Shown here: positions 42,502 to 50,447 of the stretch, in pieces
How positions within the stretch are numbered: position 1 is the stretch's first letter
Layout: the number at the start of each line of letters is the position of its first letter
NCBI GenBank assembly: GCA_022819825.1
Contig: JAJEGM010000032.1
Span: 81,151-145,150, forward strand
Length of the DNA stretch: 64,000 nt
Reading direction: 5' to 3'
Source of the DNA: Acidimicrobiia bacterium
Lineage (GTDB): Bacteria; Actinomycetota; Acidimicrobiia; Acidimicrobiales; Bin134
Translations under genes and position numbers: made by a program
The notes under the pieces: model-generated
Seen by the model: the letters and a program-made list of their open reading frames with translations, nothing else
Database searches by the model: none
Told to the model about the DNA's origin: nothing

Positions 42502-43639
42502 CGGAGGCGAAGCAGTAGTCGAAGGCTTCGTCGCGGCCGGGTACGAAGCGGTCCGTGATGCGTTTGCCGCAAACTTCGAGCAGGGCCTCGAGCTTGGGGC
42601 GAGCTGTGCGGCCACCGTTGACGGCGAGTTTGTCGTCGACATCTGGGCTGGCAGCGCCGACACATCTGGACGGCCTTGGCAGCAAGACACAATCGTCAAC
42701 ACGTTTTCGGTGACGAAGACCATGGCCGCGATCTGCGTGCTGGCGCTGGCCGACTGCGGTGAACTGGAGCTCAATTCGCCCGTCGCCAAGTATTGGCCGG
42801 AGTTCGCCGCGAACGGGAAGAGCGCCATCACGGTCTCTCACGTCTTGGCCCACACCTCGGGCCTGTCCGGCTTCGAACCGCCGGTAGTCGATGTCACCTT
42901 CCTCTACGACTGGTCGGCCTGCTGCGAGCGTCTCGCCGCCCAGGCGCCCTGGTGGGAGCCGGGGACGGCTTCGGGCTACCACGCGGTGACGCAGGGCTTT
43001 CTGGTAGGAGAGGTGGTTCGGCGGGTTACCGGCACGACGATCGGCCGCTTCTTCCGCGACGAGATCGCCGAACCGCTCGGAGCGGATTTCCACATCGGGT
43101 TGCCCGAATCCGAAGACCACCGCGTGGCCGAGCTCGTGCCACCGGCCCAGGGCCGGTCGCAACCGTTCCACACCGAGATTGCCGAGCGGACGAGCAAGAG
43201 CACTCCGTTGAACGGTGGCGAGGCGAACACGCGCGCTTGGCGTGCGGCCGAGCTACCAGCGATCGGAGGCATTGGAAACGCACGGTCCATCGCCCGAATC
43301 CACGCCATGATGGCATGCAGTGGCGAGCTCTCAGGAACCCGGATGCTGAGCGAGTCAACCGTGGCCGCCGCGGCGTGCGCCCAGATCACCGGCGTCGACC
43401 TGGTCAACGGTGTTGAGCTGACGTTCGGCAATGGATTCGGGCTCAACAGCGAGACCACTCCGATCAGCCCCAATGAACGGGCCATGTTCTGGGCCGGTTG
43501 GGGCGGCGCGTTCGCGGTGATCGACCTCGACGCTCGGGCCTCGGTCGCCTACGCGATGAACCGCATGGCCGACGACTCGGCTACCGACTTCCGAGGCGGC
43601 ATCCTGGCCGCGGCGGCTCTGGCGTGCGCTTCGGCGTGA
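42482..43639 (+). CDS. Serine hydrolase, beta-lactamase/EstB-like esterase
   Basis: 385 residues. The catalytic SxxK is SVTK in NTFSVTKTMAAICVLALA; HTSGLSGFEP and EPGTASGYHAVTQGFLVGEV (YxN-equivalent YHA) follow. RWGEP-type features give way to a C-terminal AMFWAGWGGAFAVIDLDARA, which holds the third motif. There is no signal peptide, so a cytoplasmic esterase or lactonase is more likely than a penicillin-binding enzyme. In this context it may open a lactone or cleave an ester in the degradation pathway. Confidence 0.87.
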   Translation: MTSTGTDGGEAVVEGFVAAGYEAVRDAFAANFEQGLELGASCAATVDGEFVVDIWAGSADTSGRPWQQDTIVNTFSVTKTMAAICVLALADCGELELNSPVAKYWPEFAANGKSAITVSHVLAHTSGLSGFEPPVVDVTFLYDWSACCERLAAQAPWWEPGTASGYHAVTQGFLVGEVVRRVTGTTIGRFFRDEIAEPLGADFHIGLPESEDHRVAELVPPAQGRSQPFHTEIAERTSKSTPLNGGEANTRAWRAAELPAIGGIGNARSIARIHAMMACSGELSGTRMLSESTVAAAACAQITGVDLVNGVELTFGNGFGLNSETTPISPNERAMFWAGWGGAFAVIDLDARASVAYAMNRMADDSATDFRGGILAAAALACASA

Positions 43640-43711
43640 GCGCTTGCCGCCGCCTCGTGTTGTGGATAGAACACCACTTGCCCACTTGATCCCCATGGGA
43701 GGTATCGGGCC

Positions 43712-44113
43712 ATGACCAAAGCTGACGACATCGCCAAAGCTGACGACATAGAAGCTATTCGGCGCCTCCTTGCCGATTACTGCTTGGTGTGCGACGAGTG
43801 CCGATACGACGAATTCGCGCGCCTGTTCGGCGAGGACGGCGTTATGTACGCGTTCAGGCGGGAATGGAGCGGCCACGACACGCTCGTCGAGTTCCTTAAG
43901 AATGCCCCCGAAGGCGTTCACCTGAACACGGCTGTTCGGATCGACCTTGATGGCGACCGGGCCGACGTGATGTCGAACTTCGTGTTCTACACCCACGACA
44001 AGCAGGTTGGCAGCATGGGGATATACGAGGACGTGGTCGTCCGCGACGGTGATGGCTGGCGATTCGCCCGCCGAGCCATCCGGATCGCAAAGCCGTCGAG
44101 CCACTCCGAATAG
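43712..44113 (+). CDS. Small SnoaL-like/NTF2-fold protein
   Basis: 133 residues. IEAIRRLLADYCLVCDECRY begins the NTF2-like fold, with DEFARLFGEDGVMY, HLNTAVRIDLDGDRADVMSN and DGWRFARRAIRI. The first eight residues are nearly repeated (TKADDIAKADDIEA). Second such protein in the island; likely isomerase or dehydratase of a cyclic intermediate or ligand binder. It ends 8 nt before the FadD3-like ligase. GGGAGG RBS at 43696. Confidence 0.8.
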   Translation: MTKADDIAKADDIEAIRRLLADYCLVCDECRYDEFARLFGEDGVMYAFRREWSGHDTLVEFLKNAPEGVHLNTAVRIDLDGDRADVMSNFVFYTHDKQVGSMGIYEDVVVRDGDGWRFARRAIRIAKPSSHSE

Positions 44114-44121
44114 GGCGCCGG

Positions 44122-45696
44122 ATGTCGGGGAGCCGACCGTCGACCATTCCAGCGCTGGTCCACGACGCCGCGATTCGATATCCCCAGACGGTCGCGCTCG
44201 AAGGCGACGATTGTTCGTGGACCTTTCCCGAACTCGCCGACGCCTGCCTCGCCTCCACCCGGGCGTTCATGGTCGCAGGCATCAGCCCCGGCGACCGGGT
44301 GGCGATCTGGGCCCCCAACAGCCCCCGGTGGATTATTGCCGCCGTGGGCCTCCAATCGGCCGGGGCCGCTCTGGTACCCATGAACACCCGGTTCAAGCGC
44401 GACGAAGCCGCCGACATCCTGAGCCGCACCAAAGCCTCGCTGCTCGTGACGGTGGGCGACTTCCTGGGCACTCGCTACCTCGACCTGATCGACGACGACC
44501 CCCTTCCCGCGCTGGAGCACCGAGTCTTGCTCGACGACGCCGACGAACGCGCCAAGCCGTGGGAGGAGTTCCTCGACGCTGGGAAGCAGGTGAGTATCGA
44601 CGAGGCCCGGGCCCGCACCGAGTCGGTCGGTCCGGACGACCTCGCCGACATCATGTTCACCTCGGGCACTACTGGACGCCCCAAGGGTGTGACTATCACC
44701 CATGGACAGAACCTGTTCGCCTACGAGCGGTGGACCGATGCGGTGGGCCTCTGCCACGGTGATCGGTACCTGATCGTCAACCCGTTCTTCCACGCCTTCG
44801 GCTACAAGGCCGGATGGATGGCGTGCATCATGAGAGGCTGCACCATCCTGCCGGAGCCTGTGCTCGACGTCGACCGGGTTCTCCGCAGGGTTGGCGAGGA
44901 GAAGGTGTCGGTGCTGCCTGGGACACCCGCCCTCTATGAGTCGCTCCTCATGCACCCCGACCGCAGCCGGTACGACCTGCAATCCCTGCGACTGGCCATC
45001 ACCGGGGGAGCAGCGATTGCCCCGGAGCTCATTCACCGCGTCTACGAAGAGCTGGGTTTCGACACCGCGGTCACCGGTTACGGCCTGACCGAGACGGCTG
45101 GCGTGGCCACCCAGAACCGGGCCGGCACCTCGCCGGAGACCATCGCCCTCACTTCAGGACCTCCGCTACCGGATATAGAGGTGATGGCCGTTGACAGTTC
45201 CGGCCGCAAGCTCGGACCCGACGAGTCCGGGGAGATCATGGTTCGGGGACCAAATGTCACGCGAGCCTTCCTCGACGACCCTGAGGCAACCGCTGATGCC
45301 ATCGACTCCGAGGGCTGGCTCCACACGGGTGACATCGGATTCTTCGATGCCGACGGCAACATCCACATCACTGACCGGCTTAAAGACATGTACATCATGG
45401 GCGGGTTCAACTGCTATCCGGCCGAAATCGAACGCATTATGTACGAGATGCCCGAAATCGCCCAGGTTGCGATCATCGGCGTCCCCGACAAGCGCATGGG
45501 TGAGGTCGGCAAGGCCTTCATCGTCGCCACACCGGGCACCTCCCCCTCTGCTTCCGACATCATCGCTTGGTGCCGCGAGGAGATGTCCAACTTCAAAGTC
45601 CCCCGCTCAGTTGAGTTCGTGGAGTCACTCCCTACGACGGCTTCGGGGAAGATCCAAAAGCACCTTCTTCAAGACCCTGCTGATCTGCCGGGGTGA
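44122..45696 (+). CDS. FadD3-like acyl-CoA ligase
   Basis: 524 residues. ANL motifs: FTSGTTGRPKGVTITHGQN, YGLTETAGVATQNRAG, LHTGDIGFFDADGNIHITDR, MYIMGGFNCYPAEIE and the catalytic Lys in TASGKIQKHLL. The N-terminal half (DRVAIWAPNSPRW; ALVPMNTRFKRDEAADILSR; FLGTRYLDLI) is strikingly like mycobacterial FadD3, the ligase that activates the C/D-ring propanoate HIP left after steroid A/B-ring removal. This is the best substrate hint in the island, though FadD3-like sequences also serve other acids. Confidence 0.88.
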   Translation: MSGSRPSTIPALVHDAAIRYPQTVALEGDDCSWTFPELADACLASTRAFMVAGISPGDRVAIWAPNSPRWIIAAVGLQSAGAALVPMNTRFKRDEAADILSRTKASLLVTVGDFLGTRYLDLIDDDPLPALEHRVLLDDADERAKPWEEFLDAGKQVSIDEARARTESVGPDDLADIMFTSGTTGRPKGVTITHGQNLFAYERWTDAVGLCHGDRYLIVNPFFHAFGYKAGWMACIMRGCTILPEPVLDVDRVLRRVGEEKVSVLPGTPALYESLLMHPDRSRYDLQSLRLAITGGAAIAPELIHRVYEELGFDTAVTGYGLTETAGVATQNRAGTSPETIALTSGPPLPDIEVMAVDSSGRKLGPDESGEIMVRGPNVTRAFLDDPEATADAIDSEGWLHTGDIGFFDADGNIHITDRLKDMYIMGGFNCYPAEIERIMYEMPEIAQVAIIGVPDKRMGEVGKAFIVATPGTSPSASDIIAWCREEMSNFKVPRSVEFVESLPTTASGKIQKHLLQDPADLPG

Positions 45697-45731
45697 GGCC
45701 ACGCGGTGTGGCGGGATTCGAGTCAGAGCTC

Positions 45732-46355
45732 CTAGGCGCCGATTCCGCGGAGAATCAGTTGAGTGGCGTATCGGGCCGCGGCCTTCTCGTCGGAAAGATC
45801 GACCACAGTTGAGGTTGGGATCCAGATCATGCTGAGCACGCTCCGGGTGATCCAGTCGGCGGCCATCTGGATATCTACATCCTGAGCTATCTCTCCTCGC
45901 TCGCGTGCCTTCTCCAGCATGGGGATATTGCGCTCCACGGAGAGCTCCACGGTCCGGCTTGTCTTGCCGGCGAGCATCCGGCGATATAGGTCCACCGAAC
46001 CGGCCGAGAGCTGGTCGACGAGGCCGCTCGAGAACCGGATGCTCGTGCGGATGCGAGTCTCAAGCTTCTCGGCCAGCGACATCGAGTCATCGATGCGAAC
46101 GTCGACTGCATCCCAGTACCTATGAGCTGAGTACTCGATCACCGCGTCGAGGAGCTGGTCGCGGTCGCCGAAATACCGGTACACGGTGCCCCTCGAGATC
46201 CCGGCGGCCTCGGCGATGTCGCCCATGCTGGTCTTGTTCTCGCCGAACTGAAGGAGCATCTTGTAGCCGGCCGACACGATGCGCTCGCGCATGTCGGTTG
46301 CGTTGGCAGTGGCAGGGGAAGTCAACGTGGTTCCTTCGTTCGACAACTCAAGCAT
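45732..46355 (-). CDS. TetR-family transcriptional regulator
   Basis: 207 residues from the ATG at 46355, which has GGAGG 4 nt upstream. An alternative TTG at 46325 with GAAGGA would lengthen the promoter gap to 55 nt and remove 10 residues. HTH: TSMGDIAEAAGISRGTVYRY, then FGDRDQLL. The C-domain is helical (WITRSVLSMIWIPTSTVVDL). It is divergent from the Rieske gene at 46381 with only 25 nt between, so it likely controls that gene and the downstream cluster. Confidence 0.9.
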   Translation of the reverse strand: MLELSNEGTTLTSPATANATDMRERIVSAGYKMLLQFGENKTSMGDIAEAAGISRGTVYRYFGDRDQLLDAVIEYSAHRYWDAVDVRIDDSMSLAEKLETRIRTSIRFSSGLVDQLSAGSVDLYRRMLAGKTSRTVELSVERNIPMLEKARERGEIAQDVDIQMAADWITRSVLSMIWIPTSTVVDLSDEKAAARYATQLILRGIGA

Positions 46356-46380
46356 GGTACCTCCCGACCGCATACGGTAG

Positions 46381-47322
46381 ATGTTGACCATGGCCGCCAA
46401 CTTCCCGCACCCGCTTCCGACCGGCTGGTTTGCGGTTGAGTACAGCGATGAGCTCACGGTTGGAGAGGTTCGCCCCCTCGAGTTCTTCGGCCGCGATCTC
46501 GTACTGTTCCGCGAGGCCGGCGGCTCGGCCCACGTTCTCGATGCGCACTGCGCCCATCTCGGTGCCCATTTGGGCGTCGGGGGTGAAGTGGCCGGTGCCT
46601 GCATCCGGTGTCCCTTCCACGCCTGGGAGTACGACGGGGATGGTGAGTGCACCAACGTGCCGTACGGCCATGTGCCGCCCAACGCCCGGGTTCGGTCTTG
46701 GCCGATCTGTGAACGCAATGGCTTGGTCATGGTGTGGTATCACCCCCGCTACGAGCAACCGACCTGGGAGGTCCCCTCGATCCCAGAGGCGACCAGCCCG
46801 GAGTGGTCCGACCCCCAGCGCTTTGAGTGGACGGTAAGAACCCAGCCCCAGGAGATCGCGGAGAACGTCTCAGACAGCGCCCACTTCCGGTTCGTACACG
46901 GCACCCGCAACGTCCCCTCCACGGAGTCGACCTTCGAGGGCCCGATCCGTCACAGCCACAATCCCGTCTCGCTCGACACACCGAGAGGGCCGGTAGACGG
47001 AGCGGTCACATCGAGCGCATTTGGGCTCGGTCTTGTCACCGTGCGGTACCAAGGCATCTGTGAGACGCTTCAGGTCGGCTCGGTAACACCCATCGACGAA
47101 GAGACCGTGCTCATCCGAAAGTCCTTCACCCAACTGCGCGTCGACGGCGAGAACCCCTCCGGCGGTGTGGCCGAAGCGATCCTGCGCAACGTCGTGGGCC
47201 AGCTCGAACAGGACATTCCGATCTGGGAATCAAAGGCGTATCGCGAGCGCCCGCTGTTGACCTCAGGCGACGGACCCATCATGCCCTTCCGCCGCTGGGC
47301 CCGGCAGTTCTACGACGACTAG
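46381..47322 (+). CDS. Rieske oxygenase of the KshA/cholesterol desaturase type
   Basis: 313 residues. Rieske ligands are in DAHCAHLGAHLG (C-x-H) and IRCPFHAWEYDGDGEC (C-x-x-H). The mononuclear iron motif is ENVSDSAHFRFVHGT. The CAHLGAHLG...CPFHAW pattern with a short C-domain is the signature of 3-ketosteroid 9-alpha-hydroxylase (KshA) and cholesterol 7-desaturase relatives. A second ATG at 46390 is possible. With the FadD3-like ligase it is the strongest pointer to a steroid-like substrate. A reductase partner is not in the window. Confidence 0.87.
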   Translation: MLTMAANFPHPLPTGWFAVEYSDELTVGEVRPLEFFGRDLVLFREAGGSAHVLDAHCAHLGAHLGVGGEVAGACIRCPFHAWEYDGDGECTNVPYGHVPPNARVRSWPICERNGLVMVWYHPRYEQPTWEVPSIPEATSPEWSDPQRFEWTVRTQPQEIAENVSDSAHFRFVHGTRNVPSTESTFEGPIRHSHNPVSLDTPRGPVDGAVTSSAFGLGLVTVRYQGICETLQVGSVTPIDEETVLIRKSFTQLRVDGENPSGGVAEAILRNVVGQLEQDIPIWESKAYRERPLLTSGDGPIMPFRRWARQFYDD

Positions 47323-47346
47323 GCCGAGCGACCGACGATCACGAAG

Positions 47347-49929
47347 TTAGGTTCGGGTGGGTGCCTTGGCGGCGAGCTGCATCATCTCGCGAGCCACCAT
47401 GGGGGCGGCGTTCTGGTTTTGGCCGGTCACCAGGTTGCCGTCGACCACCCAGTGGTTGGCGAATGCGTCGCGGAACCGGGTGGTGCTCTCGAAGACCGCA
47501 CCGACCCGCCGCAATTCGGTTTCGGGATGGTGGGGCGTGCTCTCGATGCCGAGCTCTTGAACCTGCTTGTCGGTCACCCCGGTGATCCGGCGCCCCTTCA
47601 CCAGCGGCTCCCCGTCGGGCCCGGTGGCCAGCAGTAGGCCGAGCGGGCCGTGGCAGACGCCGCCGATCACCCGATCCAGCCGGTTGGCCTCGGTAATCTG
47701 GGCCCCTAGATCGGGCGAAAAGCCGAAGTCATAGGCCGCTCCCCACCCTCCGGCGAGGTACACGATGTCGTAGTCGGCCATGTCGAGGTCTCCCACCGCC
47801 AGCGACTCGGTGACCTTCTGGCGGAGGTCGTCGTCGATAAGGAAGCGGTCGTCGGCCTCGGTGCGGATCACGGGTTTCAGCGACTGGGGATCGACGGGGA
47901 TCTCTCCGCCGGCCGGGCTGGCCACGTGTACCTCCATACCGGCGTCTAAGAAGGCGTAATAGGGCACGGTCATCTCGCTGGAGAACACACCGGTGGGTTT
48001 GCCGATGTCGAGCCTCCCGTGGTTGGTGGCCACCACCAGGGCTCGTCGCCCGGTGAGATCGGCCTTGAAGCGACGTTGGTCATCGGGAAGCATGCCGACC
48101 TGCTGGAGCGCTTTGCGCAGCAGACGGGCAGGGGGCGGGGGCGTCTTGGCCATGGGACCCTCCAAGGGGATGCGCTCGGCGTAGGGCCAAGGCTGGTTGC
48201 GGTCGGGAACACACTTGGTCCGCTCGGCGGCCAAGAGGTTGGTGAGATGGGTGAAGACGGCTGAGGCCGCCGGGTCGCTCGCCCGGTTGTGGGCTTCGAT
48301 GGGGTCGGCGTCGAGGTCGTACAGCTCCCACTGGTCGGGGAGGGGCTCAGATCGATGGATCGGCCCGGCCGGTCCGCCCGCGGCCAGGTGGCGCACGCCC
48401 GGCTCGGTCCAAGTGTCGGGATCGTCGAAGCTCCGCACGATCTTCCACAGGCGGCCGGCACCTCCAGCTGCCGTGGCATCCGGCACCCGGACGACGAGAC
48501 CCTCGAAATTGGCGGCGACGTGGGCGGGCACCTGGATGCGCAGCGGGAGTGGGGGACGCACCGTCCGGCCCATCTGCCGGGCCATGGCGTTGGCCCCGGA
48601 ATCGCCCTCGGGCATGTTGTCACGGGTCAGCAGGTAGACCGGCCGTTCTGTGTCGGGCGCCGACATCCCGTCGACCACCGCCATGAGATCGCGGCCGGGA
48701 AGGGGGTGCACCTCGGTGTGGGTCTCCTGGAGTTGCCCGGCGGCTTCCTGCTGGTCGATGCCGGCGGCGGCCAACAGCGTCGGCACGAGATCGACATGGG
48801 AGCTGGGAGCACCGTCGACCTGGCGGCCCGTCGTCTCCTGGTGTCCGATCCGGGCGATGGCGAACGGCACCCGGGTGGCCTCGTCGTACAGGTTGAACCA
48901 TTTCTGGTGGAGGCCGCCGTGGGCCCCCAACAGCTCGCCGTGGTCGGCGGTTCGCACCAGCACGGCGTGCTCTGATCCCCCCTCGGTGATGGCGCGGCGA
49001 ACCCGGTCGAGCGGGCCGTCCACCTCGGCGTGGAGGCGGTGGTAGAGGTCGCGATACCCCTGAGCCCGCGTCCGATAGGCCCGTTCGATCAGCGGCGGCG
49101 GCCCGTAGCACGACAGGTAGGAGGCACGGAAGGCGATCTGGGCGGCGGGCTTGGAGGAGAGATCCTCGTTGTCGGTGGGCGACGGCGGCACCGGCGGCGG
49201 ATCTTCAACGCCAGGGGTGCGAGGGCTGCCCCGCCGCAGCCATCCCGGGGCGAACACGATGTCGTGGGGGTTCACGAAGCTGGCCACCAGCAAGAACGGG
49301 CGGGCGGCCTCGGCATCGCCAGCCCGTCGGCGGGCGTAGCGGTCTTGGAGCCAGGCCACCACCCGGTCGGCAATCAGCGGATCCCGCACAAATCCGGTGT
49401 TGGAGAACGACGGACCGTGGGTCTCAGGGCCGATCCATCCGGAGAACCCGAACACACCGAGCGGATCGGCATCCAGATAGGCCCTCACCGCCATCTCGTC
49501 CACTGCGCCTTCGCTGTCGTTGGTGGCCAGCGCGCCCCCGGTGGCGGGGTCGAACAGATCGGCGTGGCTCATGTGCCACTTTCCCTGGTAATGGGTGTCG
49601 TAGCCCGCGGCCTGGAACCAGTGCCCCAGGGTGGGCACCTCGCCGGGGCGCAGCCACCGCATCCGAGAGTCGTTCCACATTTTCCCCAAGCCGTCGGTCT
49701 GGGTCACGCCGTGGACGTCGGGGTATTGGCCGGTAAACAGCGTAGGACGGCTGGGCACACAGGCCAGCGAGCCGGTGTAGTGCCGCATGAAGGAAACCCC
49801 GTGGTCCTCGAACCACCGGGCCCCGACCAGGGTGCGGCGGCGCCACTCGCGCAGCTCGTCGCTCTCATAGGGCGGGGCGGCCCGCTCCTGATCGGTCATG
49901 ATCACAACCATGTCGGGACGATCGGTCAT
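47347..49929 (-). CDS. Sulfatase fused to a DJ-1/PfpI domain
   Basis: 860 residues. Residues 1-590 form a type I sulfatase. The formylglycine motif CVPSRPTLFTG has its Cys at residue 57; VVIMTDQERAAPP, HYQGKWHMSHAD and VRTADHGELLGAHGG give metal ligands. A Pro-rich hinge (about 605-615, MAKTPPPPARLL) leads to a DJ-1/PfpI (class I glutamine amidotransferase-like) domain at 640-860. Its nucleophile elbow has C759 in IGGVCHGPLGLLL, with YDIVYLAGGWGAAYDF before it. One uninterrupted frame links the two. No signal peptide, so it is probably cytosolic. The DJ-1 part may act as a hydrolase, deglycase or redox sensor. Confidence 0.9.
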   Translation of the reverse strand: MTDRPDMVVIMTDQERAAPPYESDELREWRRRTLVGARWFEDHGVSFMRHYTGSLACVPSRPTLFTGQYPDVHGVTQTDGLGKMWNDSRMRWLRPGEVPTLGHWFQAAGYDTHYQGKWHMSHADLFDPATGGALATNDSEGAVDEMAVRAYLDADPLGVFGFSGWIGPETHGPSFSNTGFVRDPLIADRVVAWLQDRYARRRAGDAEAARPFLLVASFVNPHDIVFAPGWLRRGSPRTPGVEDPPPVPPSPTDNEDLSSKPAAQIAFRASYLSCYGPPPLIERAYRTRAQGYRDLYHRLHAEVDGPLDRVRRAITEGGSEHAVLVRTADHGELLGAHGGLHQKWFNLYDEATRVPFAIARIGHQETTGRQVDGAPSSHVDLVPTLLAAAGIDQQEAAGQLQETHTEVHPLPGRDLMAVVDGMSAPDTERPVYLLTRDNMPEGDSGANAMARQMGRTVRPPLPLRIQVPAHVAANFEGLVVRVPDATAAGGAGRLWKIVRSFDDPDTWTEPGVRHLAAGGPAGPIHRSEPLPDQWELYDLDADPIEAHNRASDPAASAVFTHLTNLLAAERTKCVPDRNQPWPYAERIPLEGPMAKTPPPPARLLRKALQQVGMLPDDQRRFKADLTGRRALVVATNHGRLDIGKPTGVFSSEMTVPYYAFLDAGMEVHVASPAGGEIPVDPQSLKPVIRTEADDRFLIDDDLRQKVTESLAVGDLDMADYDIVYLAGGWGAAYDFGFSPDLGAQITEANRLDRVIGGVCHGPLGLLLATGPDGEPLVKGRRITGVTDKQVQELGIESTPHHPETELRRVGAVFESTTRFRDAFANHWVVDGNLVTGQNQNAAPMVAREMMQLAAKAPTRT

Positions 49930-49966
49930 CGGTCGGACTCCAGCGATCGCGGGCTTGCTCCAAGGG

Positions 49967-50419
49967 TCATGGGCTTGCTCCCGAGGCTATGGCCAGATGG
50001 CGTTCGAGTCCGGCGAGCATGATTTCCGAGGCTCGGGCCAAGCGCTGGGCCGCAATCCGGGCGATCAACTGCTGCGGTGGCCGTGGCCCGGCGTTCACTC
50101 GGCTGGTCAGCGACACCCGGGTCCCGCTGGCCATCTCCATGAGCGACCAGGTGTTGACCACCGTGCGGATCACCGGTGGGAGTCCCTCAATCGAGTAGGC
50201 CAGCGCGAGGTCCGGAGTCCATTCCACCACCCGCTCCACCAGGGAGCTGCGGCCCACTTGCACTCGGCGCACCGCGCCGACGCCCTCGGTCTGCTCGCTC
50301 ATCAAGCAGGAGTGATCGACGTTGGGCGCCCACTTGCTGATGGCGCCGAAGTCTTCTAGCACGGCCCACACAGCATCAGCGTCGGCGGCGACCACGGCGT
50401 TGCGGGTGGTCTCGCTCAT
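49967..50419 (-). CDS. SRPBCC-family (polyketide cyclase-like) protein
   Basis: 150 residues, one START-like domain: VVAADADAVWAVLEDFGAIS, followed by KWAPNVDHSCL; VGRSSLVERVVEWTPDLALA; LTSRVNAGPRPPQQLIAR. Typical size of ligand-binding or cyclase/dehydratase members. It lies between two sulfatase genes in one leftward operon (gaps of 28 and 37 nt), suggesting it binds or processes a desulfated product. Confidence 0.82.
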   Translation of the reverse strand: MSETTRNAVVAADADAVWAVLEDFGAISKWAPNVDHSCLMSEQTEGVGAVRRVQVGRSSLVERVVEWTPDLALAYSIEGLPPVIRTVVNTWSLMEMASGTRVSLTSRVNAGPRPPQQLIARIAAQRLARASEIMLAGLERHLAIASGASP

Positions 50420-50447
50420 GGCCGAAGGCCCCCGAGTGCAACCGCTG

